From NCBI GenBank assembly GCA_040307715.1, contig JAWRJC010000117.1, positions 1 to 24,053 of the forward strand: a stretch of DNA of 24,053 nt, written 5' to 3'. Made by a program: the position numbers and the translations under genes. Below are positions 7,967-15,243 of the stretch, piece after piece; positions within the stretch are counted from its first letter, which is position 1, and each line of letters begins with the position of its first letter. Source of the DNA: RUG13615 sp040307715. Its GTDB lineage: Bacteria; Bacillota; Clostridia; Peptostreptococcales; Anaerovoracaceae. The notes beneath the pieces were generated by a model. The model was not told where the DNA came from, searched no databases, and was given only the letters and a program-made list of their open reading frames with translations.

Positions 7967-8530
7967 CTATTTGAGCTTGAGACCGTCTTTGAACGCCTCA
8001 CCGACTCTGCCGGACACCCTGTAATAACCATGCGTATAAGGGTCAAAGGCAATCGCGTCCACCTTGTCCATATCGACCTTGTCGCCGTCCATCACGCGCT
8101 CATCCGCCGTGACATTCACGACCTTGCCGATGACACCGACGCCGTATTCGTTGTCCTGGTACTCGACGAACTCGCACTCCAGGCAGAGCGGGAACTCGTT
8201 GATGACCGGCGCATTGACGCATTCCGCCTTGCTTGCTGTCAGCCCGCTCTTTGCAAACTTGTCCGGGACACTGTTCCCAGAGACCACGCCAAAATAGTCC
8301 GCTTCGACCACGTGCGCCGCATCCGCGATACTGACAGTGAAGGCACCGGTCGCCTCAATGTTCTTGACCGTCTTGTGCGTTTCGGTCAGGTTGAGTGCCA
8401 CATGGCCGCGCTCCTGCATCGTCCCCCATGCCGCATTCATAACATTCACATTGCCCTCTTCATCGTACGCCGCGACCATCAGGACCGGCATCGGGAAGAT
8501 TCCTTCTGTTAAGTTTAACTTTTTTCTCAT
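7967..8530 (-). CDS. Flavin reductase-like FMN-binding protein
   Basis: This 187-residue cytosolic protein is a flavin reductase-like split-barrel protein. The N-terminus (FPMPVLMVAAYDEEGNVNVMNAAWG) and the NLTETHKTVKNI and GAFTVSIAD segments are characteristic of the single-domain anaerobe type (often annotated as flavin reductase or flavoredoxin) that binds FMN and passes electrons from NAD(P)H or another donor. Length is normal for the family. AGGTGA lies 5 nt before the ATG. It is last in the operon, 9 nt after the 67-residue membrane protein. The actual electron partner is unknown. Confidence 0.87.
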   Translation of the reverse strand: MRKKLNLTEGIFPMPVLMVAAYDEEGNVNVMNAAWGTMQERGHVALNLTETHKTVKNIEATGAFTVSIADAAHVVEADYFGVVSGNSVPDKFAKSGLTASKAECVNAPVINEFPLCLECEFVEYQDNEYGVGVIGKVVNVTADERVMDGDKVDMDKVDAIAFDPYTHGYYRVSGRVGEAFKDGLKLK

Positions 8531-8539
8531 TAGGTCACC

Positions 8540-8743
8540 TCATTTCTTAACCCTGTCCGGAAGGACAAACAGAACATATCCGACAACCGCCCCCACGACG
8601 CCCGGCCGGATCACATCATAGCCGACCGCAAAAGTCCAGATGTCTTTGCTGATCAGGGTGTGCCAGATATACTGCGCCACGTTCCAGAACGCTATAACAA
8701 GAATCGTAAAAAGGACCGGAGCAACATACTTGTTCTTAATCAT
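8540..8743 (-). CDS. Small two-helix membrane protein, unrecognised
   Basis: I do not recognise this 67-residue protein. It has two hydrophobic stretches, about residues 7-25 and 46-62, and ends in Arg/Lys, consistent with a small inner-membrane hairpin protein. I chose the ATG at 8743, which has AGGAG 9 nt upstream and overlaps the end of ogt by 8 nt (ATGATTAA). A longer in-frame reading to 8821 would run inside ogt and adds no conserved content. The tight coupling between ogt and the flavin reductase gene suggests it is expressed, but no function can be given. Confidence 0.7.
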   Translation of the reverse strand: MIKNKYVAPVLFTILVIAFWNVAQYIWHTLISKDIWTFAVGYDVIRPGVVGAVVGYVLFVLPDRVKK

Positions 8744-9281
8744 CCGCTTTGTCTCCTTCTCCACCTGCAAAGCCTTGTTCCAATGCGAGCAGCCGCTCTT
8801 TGCGCCATAGTCCGCAGCCATATCCCACCAGACTGCCGTCCGCGCCGATGACGCGGTGGCACGGGATGATGAGCGGGATCGGATTGCTCCCTACGGCACC
8901 GCCGACCGCCTGGGCCGACATACGGGCAAGGCCGCGTTCTTCGGCGACCCTCTCTGCGATCTGCCCGTACGTGACCGTTTCTCCGAACGGGATCTCAAGC
9001 AGGAGTTCCCACACCTGTTTGCGGAAAGCGGTCCCTTCCGGCGCAAGGACGGGCGTGAATCCCGGATCCTTTCCCGCAAAGAACAGGTCCAGCCAGCGGA
9101 CCGTCTCCGTGAAAACAGCCGCAACTACCGGCGGGAGTTCTTCCCGCGGTGTCTCTTCATACGGAACGTCTTCCCGCGGCGTTTTTTCCCGCGTATCAAA
9201 CCGCAGTTCCGTCAGGGCTGTTCCGCCGCAGGCGAGTGTGATGCCGCCGAGCGGCGATGCATAATGATAGTAATACTTCAT
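8736..9281 (-). CDS. ogt: Methylated-DNA--protein-cysteine methyltransferase
   Basis: This 181-residue DNA repair protein removes O6-methyl groups from guanine by transfer to its own cysteine. The active-site motif PCHRVIG is at residues 140-146 with acceptor C141, preceded by the helix-turn-helix region (ETVTYGQIAERV) and the AVGGAVGSNPIPLIIP segment. The N-terminal domain is short and holds a repeated TPRE insertion (about residues 34-37 and 44-47). There is no ribosome binding site. A TATAAT box ends 6 nt before the ATG, which points to a leaderless transcript. The end overlaps the next gene by 8 nt. Confidence 0.92.
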   Translation of the reverse strand: MKYYYHYASPLGGITLACGGTALTELRFDTREKTPREDVPYEETPREELPPVVAAVFTETVRWLDLFFAGKDPGFTPVLAPEGTAFRKQVWELLLEIPFGETVTYGQIAERVAEERGLARMSAQAVGGAVGSNPIPLIIPCHRVIGADGSLVGYGCGLWRKERLLALEQGFAGGEGDKADD

Positions 9282-9287
9282 AGCTGG

Positions 9288-9317
9288 ATTATACTACTGC
9301 CCGGTGCAGCCGTCCAA
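9288..9317 (-). promoter_or_regulatory. ogt: Promoter giving a probably leaderless ogt mRNA
   Basis: On the minus strand TTGGAC (9317-9312), 18 nt, then a perfect TATAAT (9293-9288) is followed by only six bases before the ogt ATG at 9281. Transcription would begin at or within a base or two of the start codon. The gap from psd is 60 nt, so read-through from the phospholipid operon is also possible. Confidence 0.6.
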
Positions 9318-9341
9318 CCGATGCGCATCAGGTGCCGATTG

Positions 9342-10196
9342 TCAGATACGGGCGAGGCAGTCTCCCTTGCGCACACTGATCTCTTCTCCGCTGCCGGCGG
9401 ACGCGGCAGCGCGCAGCAAGGCACCTTCCGCATGCCAGCTGTCTTTCTCAAGCAGGACGATGATCGTCGAACCGCCGAAGGCGAAGTAGCCCTTCTCCTC
9501 TCCTGCCGTGACCGCGGCGGGCATGCTGTGATTGCAGATCTTTCCGACGAGCAGCGCACCGACTTCCATTTGAACGATCCTGCCGCCTTCCTCTGTCTCC
9601 AGCACTGTATACTCCCTGCTGTTCTCGTGGAACACGGGACGCATCGTCAGCGCGAGCGGCCGCACGGTATGCAGCACGCCGCGGATCCGTCTGCGCTGCA
9701 CCGGTCTGCCGCTGCAACAGTATCCGTACCTGTGATAATGCTGCGGCGTCAGACGGAAGATCAGGCAGTTGCCTCCCGCATACCGTTCCGCCGCCTCCGC
9801 GCTCTGCAACAGCTGCGCCAGGGAATAGTCGACGTGTTTGATGTGAAAGAGGCTGTCCGTGCCGACCGGATACACGCTGAGCAGCCCGTCGCAGGGGCTG
9901 AGCAGGACGCCGTCCGTCTCCTCCGCGGGCGATTCTTCCCGCCGTCTCGTAAAGAACGCATTAAAAGACGCGTACTGCTGTTCGCCGTACGCGGTCATAT
10001 CGATGTGATGACGCCGTATGAAACCGGGGACAAACCGCGCAGACAGGCGACTGTCCAGCACTTTGCCCGCCACTGCAGAAACGCCCGGTCTGATAAGCCC
10101 CCTGAGCACGAACCGCCCCGGCACAGTATGATACAGCAGCCGCAGCGAAAGAGAGTCCTGCTGCTTTGTCTCTTTTCTTCTCCGGGGCTTCTTCAT
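9342..10196 (-). CDS. psd: Phosphatidylserine decarboxylase proenzyme
   Basis: This 284-residue enzyme converts phosphatidylserine to phosphatidylethanolamine at the membrane. It is made as a proenzyme that self-cleaves at GGST (residues 241-244), turning S243 into the pyruvoyl group. Other family marks are FNAFFTR (78-84), SPCDG with D103, and the His pair in HYHRY (153-157). The N-terminus is very basic, suited to membrane contact. The GGST site places it among the eukaryote-like (type II) Psd enzymes rather than the LGST type. AAGGA lies 11 nt before the ATG. It starts 18 nt after pssA, which makes its substrate. Confidence 0.92.
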   Translation of the reverse strand: MKKPRRRKETKQQDSLSLRLLYHTVPGRFVLRGLIRPGVSAVAGKVLDSRLSARFVPGFIRRHHIDMTAYGEQQYASFNAFFTRRREESPAEETDGVLLSPCDGLLSVYPVGTDSLFHIKHVDYSLAQLLQSAEAAERYAGGNCLIFRLTPQHYHRYGYCCSGRPVQRRRIRGVLHTVRPLALTMRPVFHENSREYTVLETEEGGRIVQMEVGALLVGKICNHSMPAAVTAGEEKGYFAFGGSTIIVLLEKDSWHAEGALLRAAASAGSGEEISVRKGDCLARI

Positions 10197-10214
10197 TGCC
10201 GTTTGGATCCTTGT

Positions 10215-10871
10215 TTATAGTGCTGCCCCAAGTCCCATGATCAGCAGGGCGAACAGGACAGCACCGGTCACGACCAGCACCAGTTTGCCGGCCAGATGCG
10301 GTTTGGAAAGACGGAACGGAAGGATGAACGCGATCGCCATCGCGAACAGGACAAAGCAAAAGCCCTGCATCGAAGCAGACGGCATATACCCTTCAATGAT
10401 GTATACCGCCGGCAGGAGCAGCGCCGCAGCAGTCACCGGCAGTCCCTGATAATACTTTCTGCTGCCGGTCTCATCCTTCTGCCGTTCTTCTTCCGTTACA
10501 TTGAAATACGCGAGCCGGATCAGCGCGCAGAGCACGTAGACCCCACCGCAGAAAACCGAGAGCCGCGAGCCTTCACAGATCATGCAGACGAACACAGCGG
10601 GGAAGACGCCGAAACAGATCAGATCGCTCAGTGAATCGATCTGGATCCCGAATTTCTTCTCCAGTTCATCGCGCTCTTTCGTCGCAGCCACAGCGCCGTC
10701 GAACATATCGCAGAAGCCGGACAGCATCAGACAGATCAGCGCTGCGTCGTAGTGTTCGTTGAGGGCGTTGAGGATGCCGAACAGACCGATCAGCATCCCT
10801 GCGTACGTCAGAATGACCGTGTAATTGTAATAACCGTTGAGCCAGGTGGCGAGTCTTCTTCGATTGCCCAT
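10215..10871 (-). CDS. pssA: CDP-diacylglycerol--serine O-phosphatidyltransferase
   Basis: This 218-residue membrane enzyme makes phosphatidylserine from CDP-diacylglycerol and serine. The CDP-alcohol phosphotransferase motif is recognisable: D55xxD58G59, then G75xxxD79xxxD83, which supply the metal-binding Asp residues. The FGIQIDSLSDLICFGVFPA segment is typical of clostridial-type PssA. One conserved position is odd: the family AR (DGxxAR) reads A62-A63 here, so the usual Arg is Ala. Several hydrophobic helices follow to the C-terminus. AGGAG lies 8 nt before the ATG. It is followed by psd after 18 nt and preceded by the flippase-like gene after 28 nt. Confidence 0.9.
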   Translation of the reverse strand: MGNRRRLATWLNGYYNYTVILTYAGMLIGLFGILNALNEHYDAALICLMLSGFCDMFDGAVAATKERDELEKKFGIQIDSLSDLICFGVFPAVFVCMICEGSRLSVFCGGVYVLCALIRLAYFNVTEEERQKDETGSRKYYQGLPVTAAALLLPAVYIIEGYMPSASMQGFCFVLFAMAIAFILPFRLSKPHLAGKLVLVVTGAVLFALLIMGLGAAL

Positions 10872-10899
10872 ATGATCGTCTCCTCTGGATCGTTTGATT

Positions 10900-11943
10900 C
10901 TAATTGGCTGTGTGCCGGCGGCGCAGAATGATCAGATATCCCGCCAGCGTGAGTACTCCGGCCAGCAGCGTGCAGCAGTAGAACGACAGACCGCGTCCGA
11001 GGATCTGCAGCTGATAGGCGAAGGTCTTTGGGAAAAGGGTCTGGAACCCGTCGAGCATCAGGTAATCCGCCGCCCCCATGCCGCCGGGGATCGGCACGCA
11101 GTTGGAACCGATCTGTGACAGTGCCTGGATGACCCACAGGTCCGCGCCTTTATTGCCGAGCGGCTGCCCCATCGCGAGGTACAGCACCGGTGTCACGGCG
11201 ATCTGCGAAAGCCGCTGCAGCAGATTGAAAAGGAAGGCTTCGGCAAGCATCTTCCGGTTGCCGCCCGCTGCATCCGCGCATTGCCGGTATTCTCCGACCA
11301 GTTCGTGCAGACGTTCGATGCGGCGCGCCGGATCATGCATCAGATGCCATTTGCCCAGCAGCCCGCACAGACGGCTCCCGAGCCGGAAGACCGCTTCTCC
11401 CTTCCTGATCAGTGCATAGAAAAGCAGCGTCAGACCGGCAAGAGCCGCCATCCCGAATACAATGAGGACTCTGGAAAAGGTATCAAACCGCAGGAACACG
11501 CGCGGGAATCCGATCAGGCTGACAGCTCCGATGACGAGCGTTGCCGCCGTATACAGGATCAGGTTGAACAGCAGCGCCGTCGTGATCACCGCTGCCGGAA
11601 TGCGCCGTGCATGCATGAACAGCGCACTGGCCGGCTGTCCGCCCGTCGCGGAGGGCGTGATCGCGGAGAAAAACTGATCGCCTGCACTGTACAGCATGCC
11701 CTCCGGCCACCGGCGCGGATAGCCGAGATGCCGCAGAATGCACAGCAGGGCCGCTCCTTCGAACACGATGAATCCGGCCATGCACAAAAGTGTCAGGAAC
11801 AGTCCCCCCGGGGAAGTCATCCCGAGTGCACGCACCACAGCGCGCGGAGACAGCGTGTCACAGAACGAAAACACTGTCCGGATCGTCAGCGCCGCAATGA
11901 GAAGCGCGGCGAACGCCCATGCCCATTTTCGTCCTTTTGCCAT
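10900..11943 (-). CDS. Flippase-like UPF0104 (LPG synthase TM-type) membrane protein
   Basis: This 347-residue integral membrane protein belongs to the lysylphosphatidylglycerol-synthase transmembrane-region / UPF0104 family. The hallmark ITPSATGGQPAS is at about residues 95-106, and a second conserved stretch IPGGMGAADYLML lies near residue 285. It has 7-8 predicted membrane helices and no soluble aminoacyl-transferase domain, so it is the flippase-like half only. The position directly before pssA and psd suggests a role with phospholipids, perhaps moving PS, PE or a derivative across the membrane; this is inference. The ribosome binding site AGGAGG (11956-11951), 7 nt from the ATG, is ideal but sits inside an inverted repeat (see the leader entry). 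Confidence 0.85.
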   Translation of the reverse strand: MAKGRKWAWAFAALLIAALTIRTVFSFCDTLSPRAVVRALGMTSPGGLFLTLLCMAGFIVFEGAALLCILRHLGYPRRWPEGMLYSAGDQFFSAITPSATGGQPASALFMHARRIPAAVITTALLFNLILYTAATLVIGAVSLIGFPRVFLRFDTFSRVLIVFGMAALAGLTLLFYALIRKGEAVFRLGSRLCGLLGKWHLMHDPARRIERLHELVGEYRQCADAAGGNRKMLAEAFLFNLLQRLSQIAVTPVLYLAMGQPLGNKGADLWVIQALSQIGSNCVPIPGGMGAADYLMLDGFQTLFPKTFAYQLQILGRGLSFYCCTLLAGVLTLAGYLIILRRRHTAN

Positions 11944-11991
11944 TCAAAAACCTCCTGTTTCCCATGTTAGAATACAGGAGGTTTCTAACAT
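11944..11991 (-). promoter_or_regulatory. Leader with ribosome-site-sequestering inverted repeats
   Basis: Two perfect inverted repeats interlock just before the flippase-like gene. Repeat 1 (11948-11958 with 11974-11984, 11 bp, 15-nt loop) has the AGGAGG ribosome site in one arm, so folding would hide it. Repeat 2 (11964-11972 with 11983-11991, 9 bp, 10-nt loop) carries the opposite, anti-ribosome-site arm in its loop. The two share two bases, so they either exclude each other or form an H-type pseudoknot. This is the layout of a translational switch. No promoter was convincing in the 88-nt gap, so transcription may come from the upstream membrane-protein gene. Confidence 0.65.
11944..11991 (-). 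CDS. Possible 15-codon leader peptide
   Basis: An ATG at 11991 opens a 15-codon frame that ends with TGA at 11946-11944, directly touching the ATG of the flippase-like gene. It runs through both inverted repeats, so ribosomes on it would melt them. Against it, no clear ribosome binding site precedes the ATG, and a frame this short can arise by chance. Confidence 0.28.
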   Translation of the reverse strand: MLETSCILTWETGGF

Positions 11992-12024
11992 ACAGTATCA
12001 CGTTATCTTAAGATTTCTTTAACC

Positions 12025-12041
12025 TGCCCGGTCACCGGGCA
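12025..12041 (-). other. GC-rich hairpin with stop codon in its loop
   Basis: A perfect 7-bp stem (12025-12031 with 12035-12041) encloses exactly the TGA stop of the upstream membrane-protein gene as its 3-nt loop. No U-run follows on the minus strand, so it is not a standard terminator; it could protect the 3' end of the mRNA. Confidence 0.5.
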
Positions 12042-12766
12042 TCGCCGTGCGGCTTCCGGATCGTGAACGTCTGCCCGAGCGATTCATAGACGAGATCCTC
12101 TTCCTCCACGCCCATGGCCTGCGCCATCTCGCGCTCCTTGCAGCGCCGCTTGTTCTCCCGGCGGCCGAAGCGCATCACCAGCAGGAACAGTACGATCAAC
12201 GTGAACAGCGCGATCGCCAGCGTGCGATACTGCATATACGCAGGCCAGCCAACCTTGAGTGCCAGATCGAGCAGGAAAACGAAGACAGCCGCGATCAGGA
12301 TCCCTTTGAAATTGCGCTTGTTAAGGATCTGCCGCAACTTGACATCCGGGAACATGGCTTTCGCCGCGACCGTGAATGCACCTGTCAGAACGGCTGCCAG
12401 AAGCAGCAGATTGAGAATGCTGCCCCAGACCGGGGACAGTCCCACGATCACGAGATGGCCCGCATACATCACGAGATTGCCGATGAACCACAGCGGCACC
12501 ACAACGATCGTGCGCACCCACAGCGGCAGTTCCAGGACCCATTCCCGGACCGTCCGCTTGGCCTGCACCACTGCCTGCTTGCCTTTTTCCTCGTCGTCCT
12601 GCGCGCCGTCGCCGATTCCCGTGTCCGGGTCGACATACTCAACAACAGGCTCTACATAGGTCTGCTGCAGGATATCCTGCGGGCTGTCGAATGTCGCATC
12701 CACCGCAGCCCCCGACGCTGCGATCGTGGTCGCCAGCGCGGTCACTGCTGCTTTCTTCTTGTCCAC
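12032..12766 (-). CDS. Four-helix membrane protein of unknown function
   Basis: I recognise no named family. With the GTG start the protein has 244 residues: a short Ala/Thr-rich hydrophobic N-terminus (6-22, possibly a weak signal or helix), an acidic linker (about 28-62), hydrophobic segments at about 84-108, 113-133, 153-172 and 180-199, then a basic stretch (GRRENKRRCK) and a soluble tail to 244. The GTG at 12766 is preferred because AAAGGAG lies 6 nt upstream, while the ATG at 12817 would fall at the expected transcription start. Similar N-termini (DKKK...ATFDSP) occur, from memory, in uncharacterised clostridial proteins. It stands between the molybdenum operon terminator and the phospholipid operon. 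Confidence 0.68.
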   Translation of the reverse strand: MDKKKAAVTALATTIAASGAAVDATFDSPQDILQQTYVEPVVEYVDPDTGIGDGAQDDEEKGKQAVVQAKRTVREWVLELPLWVRTIVVVPLWFIGNLVMYAGHLVIVGLSPVWGSILNLLLLAAVLTGAFTVAAKAMFPDVKLRQILNKRNFKGILIAAVFVFLLDLALKVGWPAYMQYRTLAIALFTLIVLFLLVMRFGRRENKRRCKEREMAQAMGVEEEDLVYESLGQTFTIRKPHGDAR

Positions 12767-12794
12767 TGTCTGCTCCTTTGCGGGCTGCCGTTTC

Positions 12795-12814
12795 TGCCGG
12801 AACTCTTTCCGGCA
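12795..12814 (-). other. Stem-loop at the transcript 5' end
   Basis: An 8-bp perfect stem (12795-12802 with 12807-12814) with a 4-nt loop lies right at the predicted 5' end of the mRNA for the GTG-start membrane protein, 15 nt before its ribosome binding site. 5'-terminal stem-loops often slow mRNA decay. Confidence 0.5.
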
Positions 12815-12824
12815 CATTATATTC

Positions 12825-12854
12825 CTTATATATCATACACGTTTTTTCCGTCAA
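12825..12854 (-). promoter_or_regulatory. Promoter of the four-helix membrane protein gene
   Basis: On the minus strand TTGACG (12854-12849) is followed after 18 nt by TATAAG (12830-12825); a second -10 candidate, TATAAT, lies at 12821-12816. Either start site favours the GTG at 12766 over the ATG at 12817. Confidence 0.6.
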
Positions 12855-12856
12855 TC

Positions 12857-12882
12857 AAAAGACCTGCTTTTCAAGCAGGTCT
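12857..12882 (-). terminator. Intrinsic terminator of the molybdenum operon
   Basis: A perfect 10-bp stem (12860-12869 with 12873-12882) with a 3-nt loop is followed by TTT on the minus strand. It lies 26 nt past the moaC stop and marks the end of the long molybdenum operon. Confidence 0.85.
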
Positions 12883-12907
12883 GTCATTCCGTTGATAGAT
12901 GCACGGA

Positions 12908-13378
12908 TCAGAACGAGAAATCGCCGCTCTTCCCGCCGCTTTTACTGACGAGATGGATCTGGCGGATCACCATGCGTTTGTCGATCGCTTTGCACATATC
13001 GTAGATCGTCAGAAGCGCTCCCGATACACCGGTCAGGGCTTCCATTTCAACGCCCGTCTTTCCTTCCGTCACGACACGGCAGACCGCGCGGATCTCGCAG
13101 GCATCTTCGTCGATGTCAAAACTGACCGCCGCATTCGTCAGAAACAGCGGATGGCACATCGGGATCAGGTCCGGCGTCCGCTTCGTCGCGGCGATACCGG
13201 CGACCTGTGCCACCGTGAGCACATCCCCCTTCTTGACTTTCCGGCCGAGGATCGCATCCATGACCTCCCGGCTGACCTCGATGATTCCTTCCGCGACCGC
13301 CACGCGGTGCGTTTCCTCCTTGCCGGATACGTCGACCATGACGGCGTTTCCCTGTTCGTCAAAATGTGTGAAATCCAT
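12908..13378 (-). CDS. moaC: Cyclic pyranopterin monophosphate synthase
   Basis: MoaC turns the 3',8-cyclo-GTP made by MoaA into cyclic pyranopterin monophosphate, the second step of molybdenum cofactor synthesis. The 156-residue length is typical. Signatures are KRTPDLIPMCHPL (active-site His region), TGVEMEALTGVS and the C-terminal KSGGKSG. AAAGGG lies about 6 nt before the ATG. It is the last gene of the operon, 14 nt after modC, far from its partner moaA. Separation of moaA and moaC by the ModABC genes is slightly unusual. Confidence 0.95.
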   Translation of the reverse strand: MDFTHFDEQGNAVMVDVSGKEETHRVAVAEGIIEVSREVMDAILGRKVKKGDVLTVAQVAGIAATKRTPDLIPMCHPLFLTNAAVSFDIDEDACEIRAVCRVVTEGKTGVEMEALTGVSGALLTIYDMCKAIDKRMVIRQIHLVSKSGGKSGDFSF

Positions 13379-13392
13379 TGCTGACCCTTTCT

Positions 13393-14496
13393 CTATCGAT
13401 CCTGCTTCAGGAGCAGTATAGCATCTTCGCGCAGCCGCAGCCAGTCCGGTGCCGGCCTGCCGTCCAGTTCGCGGCGCTCACCATCCTGCACGAACCAGCA
13501 GACTGCTTCCTCTGTACCGGCTGCCGCTTTCCCGGCAGGCCGGATATAGTACCGCCGCTCGAACGGAAGCTCATCGATCCCTTCCGGATCGAACGGCAGG
13601 CAGTTCTCCGGCGCCGTCCGCTCTTTGATGCCGTTCCCGCTTTTTTCATCCGCCCAGACCGGCTCGAATGCGTGCGCCCGGTAGCCCGCCGCCGTGACCC
13701 CCTCCGGGATCTCCCTGGCAAGCTGCAGCGTCACGCCCCAGGCGGGCAGCGCCAGCGTGTGCGCATCGATCCGCTCCGCCGCTGTGATATTCTTGCAGCC
13801 GGTCATCCGCGCGATGCGGACCGTGCCGGGGTCTTTGAAAAGCGCCTTCGTTTCTCCCTGCGCAAGGAGCCGCCCTTCGTCCATGACCAGCAGTTCGTCC
13901 GCAAAGCGGTAGATCTCGTCGCGGCTGTGGGACACCATGATGACCTGTCCCGGATAGTCCGACAGCAGATCGGCCAGTTCGTGCTGGAGCCGTTCTTTCA
14001 GATGCTGGTCGAGCGCGGAGAACGGTTCGTCCAGCAGGATCAGGTCCGGCCGGTACGCCATGATGCGCGCGAGCGCCGTACGCTGCTGCTGGCCGCCCGA
14101 GAGCTGGCCGGGATAGTGCGATTCCAGGCCGGTCAGATGAAACCGCTCGATCATTTCCCTGACGCGCGACGCCCTTTCTTCACCGCCGGTCCTGAGCCCC
14201 GCCGCGATGTTCTGCGCGACCGTCATAGTCGGGAAAAGGGCGTAGTTCTGGAACATGTAGCCGACATTTCTCTTCTGCGGTTTGATGTCCGTCTTTGCGG
14301 CGCGGTCAAACAGAACGCGGTCATCGATCGCGATACAGCCCGCGTCAGGCCGCTCGATGCCCGCGATGCTCTTGAGCGTGAGGCTCTTGCCGCAGCCGGA
14401 CGGACCGAGGATGCCGATGCGTCTCGCGTTGCTGTCAAACGATATATCCAGCGAGAAATCGCCAAGCTTTTTCCGGATGTCGATCGAAAGTGCCAT
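13393..14496 (-). CDS. modC: Molybdate ABC transporter ATP-binding protein
   Basis: ModC is the ATPase that drives molybdate import through ModB. The 367-residue protein has Walker A GPSGCGKS (31-38), the Q-loop region (MFQNYALFP), the ABC signature LSGGQ (132-136), Walker B LILLDEP (152-158) and the H-loop (VSHSRDEI). A C-terminal region of about 120 residues includes a degenerate TOBE/MOP-like part (GCKNITAAERID...), which in ModC can bind oxyanion and regulate. AGGGGG lies close to the ATG. The gene follows modB by 10 nt. Tungstate or sulfate specificity cannot be fully excluded, but the operon supports molybdate. Confidence 0.9.
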   Translation of the reverse strand: MALSIDIRKKLGDFSLDISFDSNARRIGILGPSGCGKSLTLKSIAGIERPDAGCIAIDDRVLFDRAAKTDIKPQKRNVGYMFQNYALFPTMTVAQNIAAGLRTGGEERASRVREMIERFHLTGLESHYPGQLSGGQQQRTALARIMAYRPDLILLDEPFSALDQHLKERLQHELADLLSDYPGQVIMVSHSRDEIYRFADELLVMDEGRLLAQGETKALFKDPGTVRIARMTGCKNITAAERIDAHTLALPAWGVTLQLAREIPEGVTAAGYRAHAFEPVWADEKSGNGIKERTAPENCLPFDPEGIDELPFERRYYIRPAGKAAAGTEEAVCWFVQDGERRELDGRPAPDWLRLREDAILLLKQDR

Positions 14497-14506
14497 GACG
14501 GTCCCC

Positions 14507-15202
14507 CTACCAGCGTTTGACGTTCTTCATCCGGCCCGCGGAGAAGAGGTTGATCAGAAAGATCGTCACAAAAGCGATCAGCAGCACAACGATGACCCAG
14601 AAGCCTGCCGTCATGTAATCGCCGTCCTGGATGACCATCGCGATCCGCTGTGAGACCGTCCCGGTCTTGCCGGGGATATTGCCTGCGAGCATCGATGTCG
14701 CGCCGTATTCGCCCATCGCTCTTGCGAACGTGAGGATCACGCCGGAAGCGATGCCCGGTCCTGCCGTCGGCACGACGATCTTCCAGAAGATCGAGACATC
14801 GCTCATCCCGAGCGTGCGCCCCGCATAGACCAGATTGGCATCGATCTGCTCGAACGCGGCGCGCGCGTTGCGGTACATCAGCGGGAACGCGATGACCGTC
14901 GCCGCGAGGATGCAGCCGAGCCAGGTCTGCACGACCTGGATGTCAAATACGTCGTTCAGGAAGATGCCGACCGGCCGGCGCCGCGAAAAGATCAGCAGGA
15001 GCACGAAGCCCGCGACCGTCGGCGGCAGTACCATCGGCAGCGTCAGGATGCCGTCGACGAATGCTTTTGCACGCGAAGGGAGCCGCACGACTTTGCGTGC
15101 AGCCCACAAACCGAGAAAGAATGAGATGACCGTTGCGACCACGCCCGTTTTCAAAGAGATGATCAACGGACTCCAGTCGAGGTTCTGCATCAGTTCCAGC
15201 AT
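14507..15202 (-). CDS. modB: Molybdate ABC transporter permease
   Basis: ModB forms the membrane channel of the molybdate importer. The 231-residue protein has about five membrane helices and the permease loop (AGRTLGMSDVSIFWKIVVP, about 127-145) that docks with ModC, followed by RAMGEYGATSMLAGNIPGKT, a strong ModB/CysT-type signature. I chose the ATG at 15202 because AGGAG stands 6 nt upstream; the longer reading to 15247 overlaps the end of modA and lacks such a site. It lies 41 nt after modA. Confidence 0.92.
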   Translation of the reverse strand: MLELMQNLDWSPLIISLKTGVVATVISFFLGLWAARKVVRLPSRAKAFVDGILTLPMVLPPTVAGFVLLLIFSRRRPVGIFLNDVFDIQVVQTWLGCILAATVIAFPLMYRNARAAFEQIDANLVYAGRTLGMSDVSIFWKIVVPTAGPGIASGVILTFARAMGEYGATSMLAGNIPGKTGTVSQRIAMVIQDGDYMTAGFWVIVVLLIAFVTIFLINLFSAGRMKNVKRW

Positions 15203-15243
15203 GCCTGCTCCTTCGCTGCCATGCCGCGTAACGCGGCGGATGA

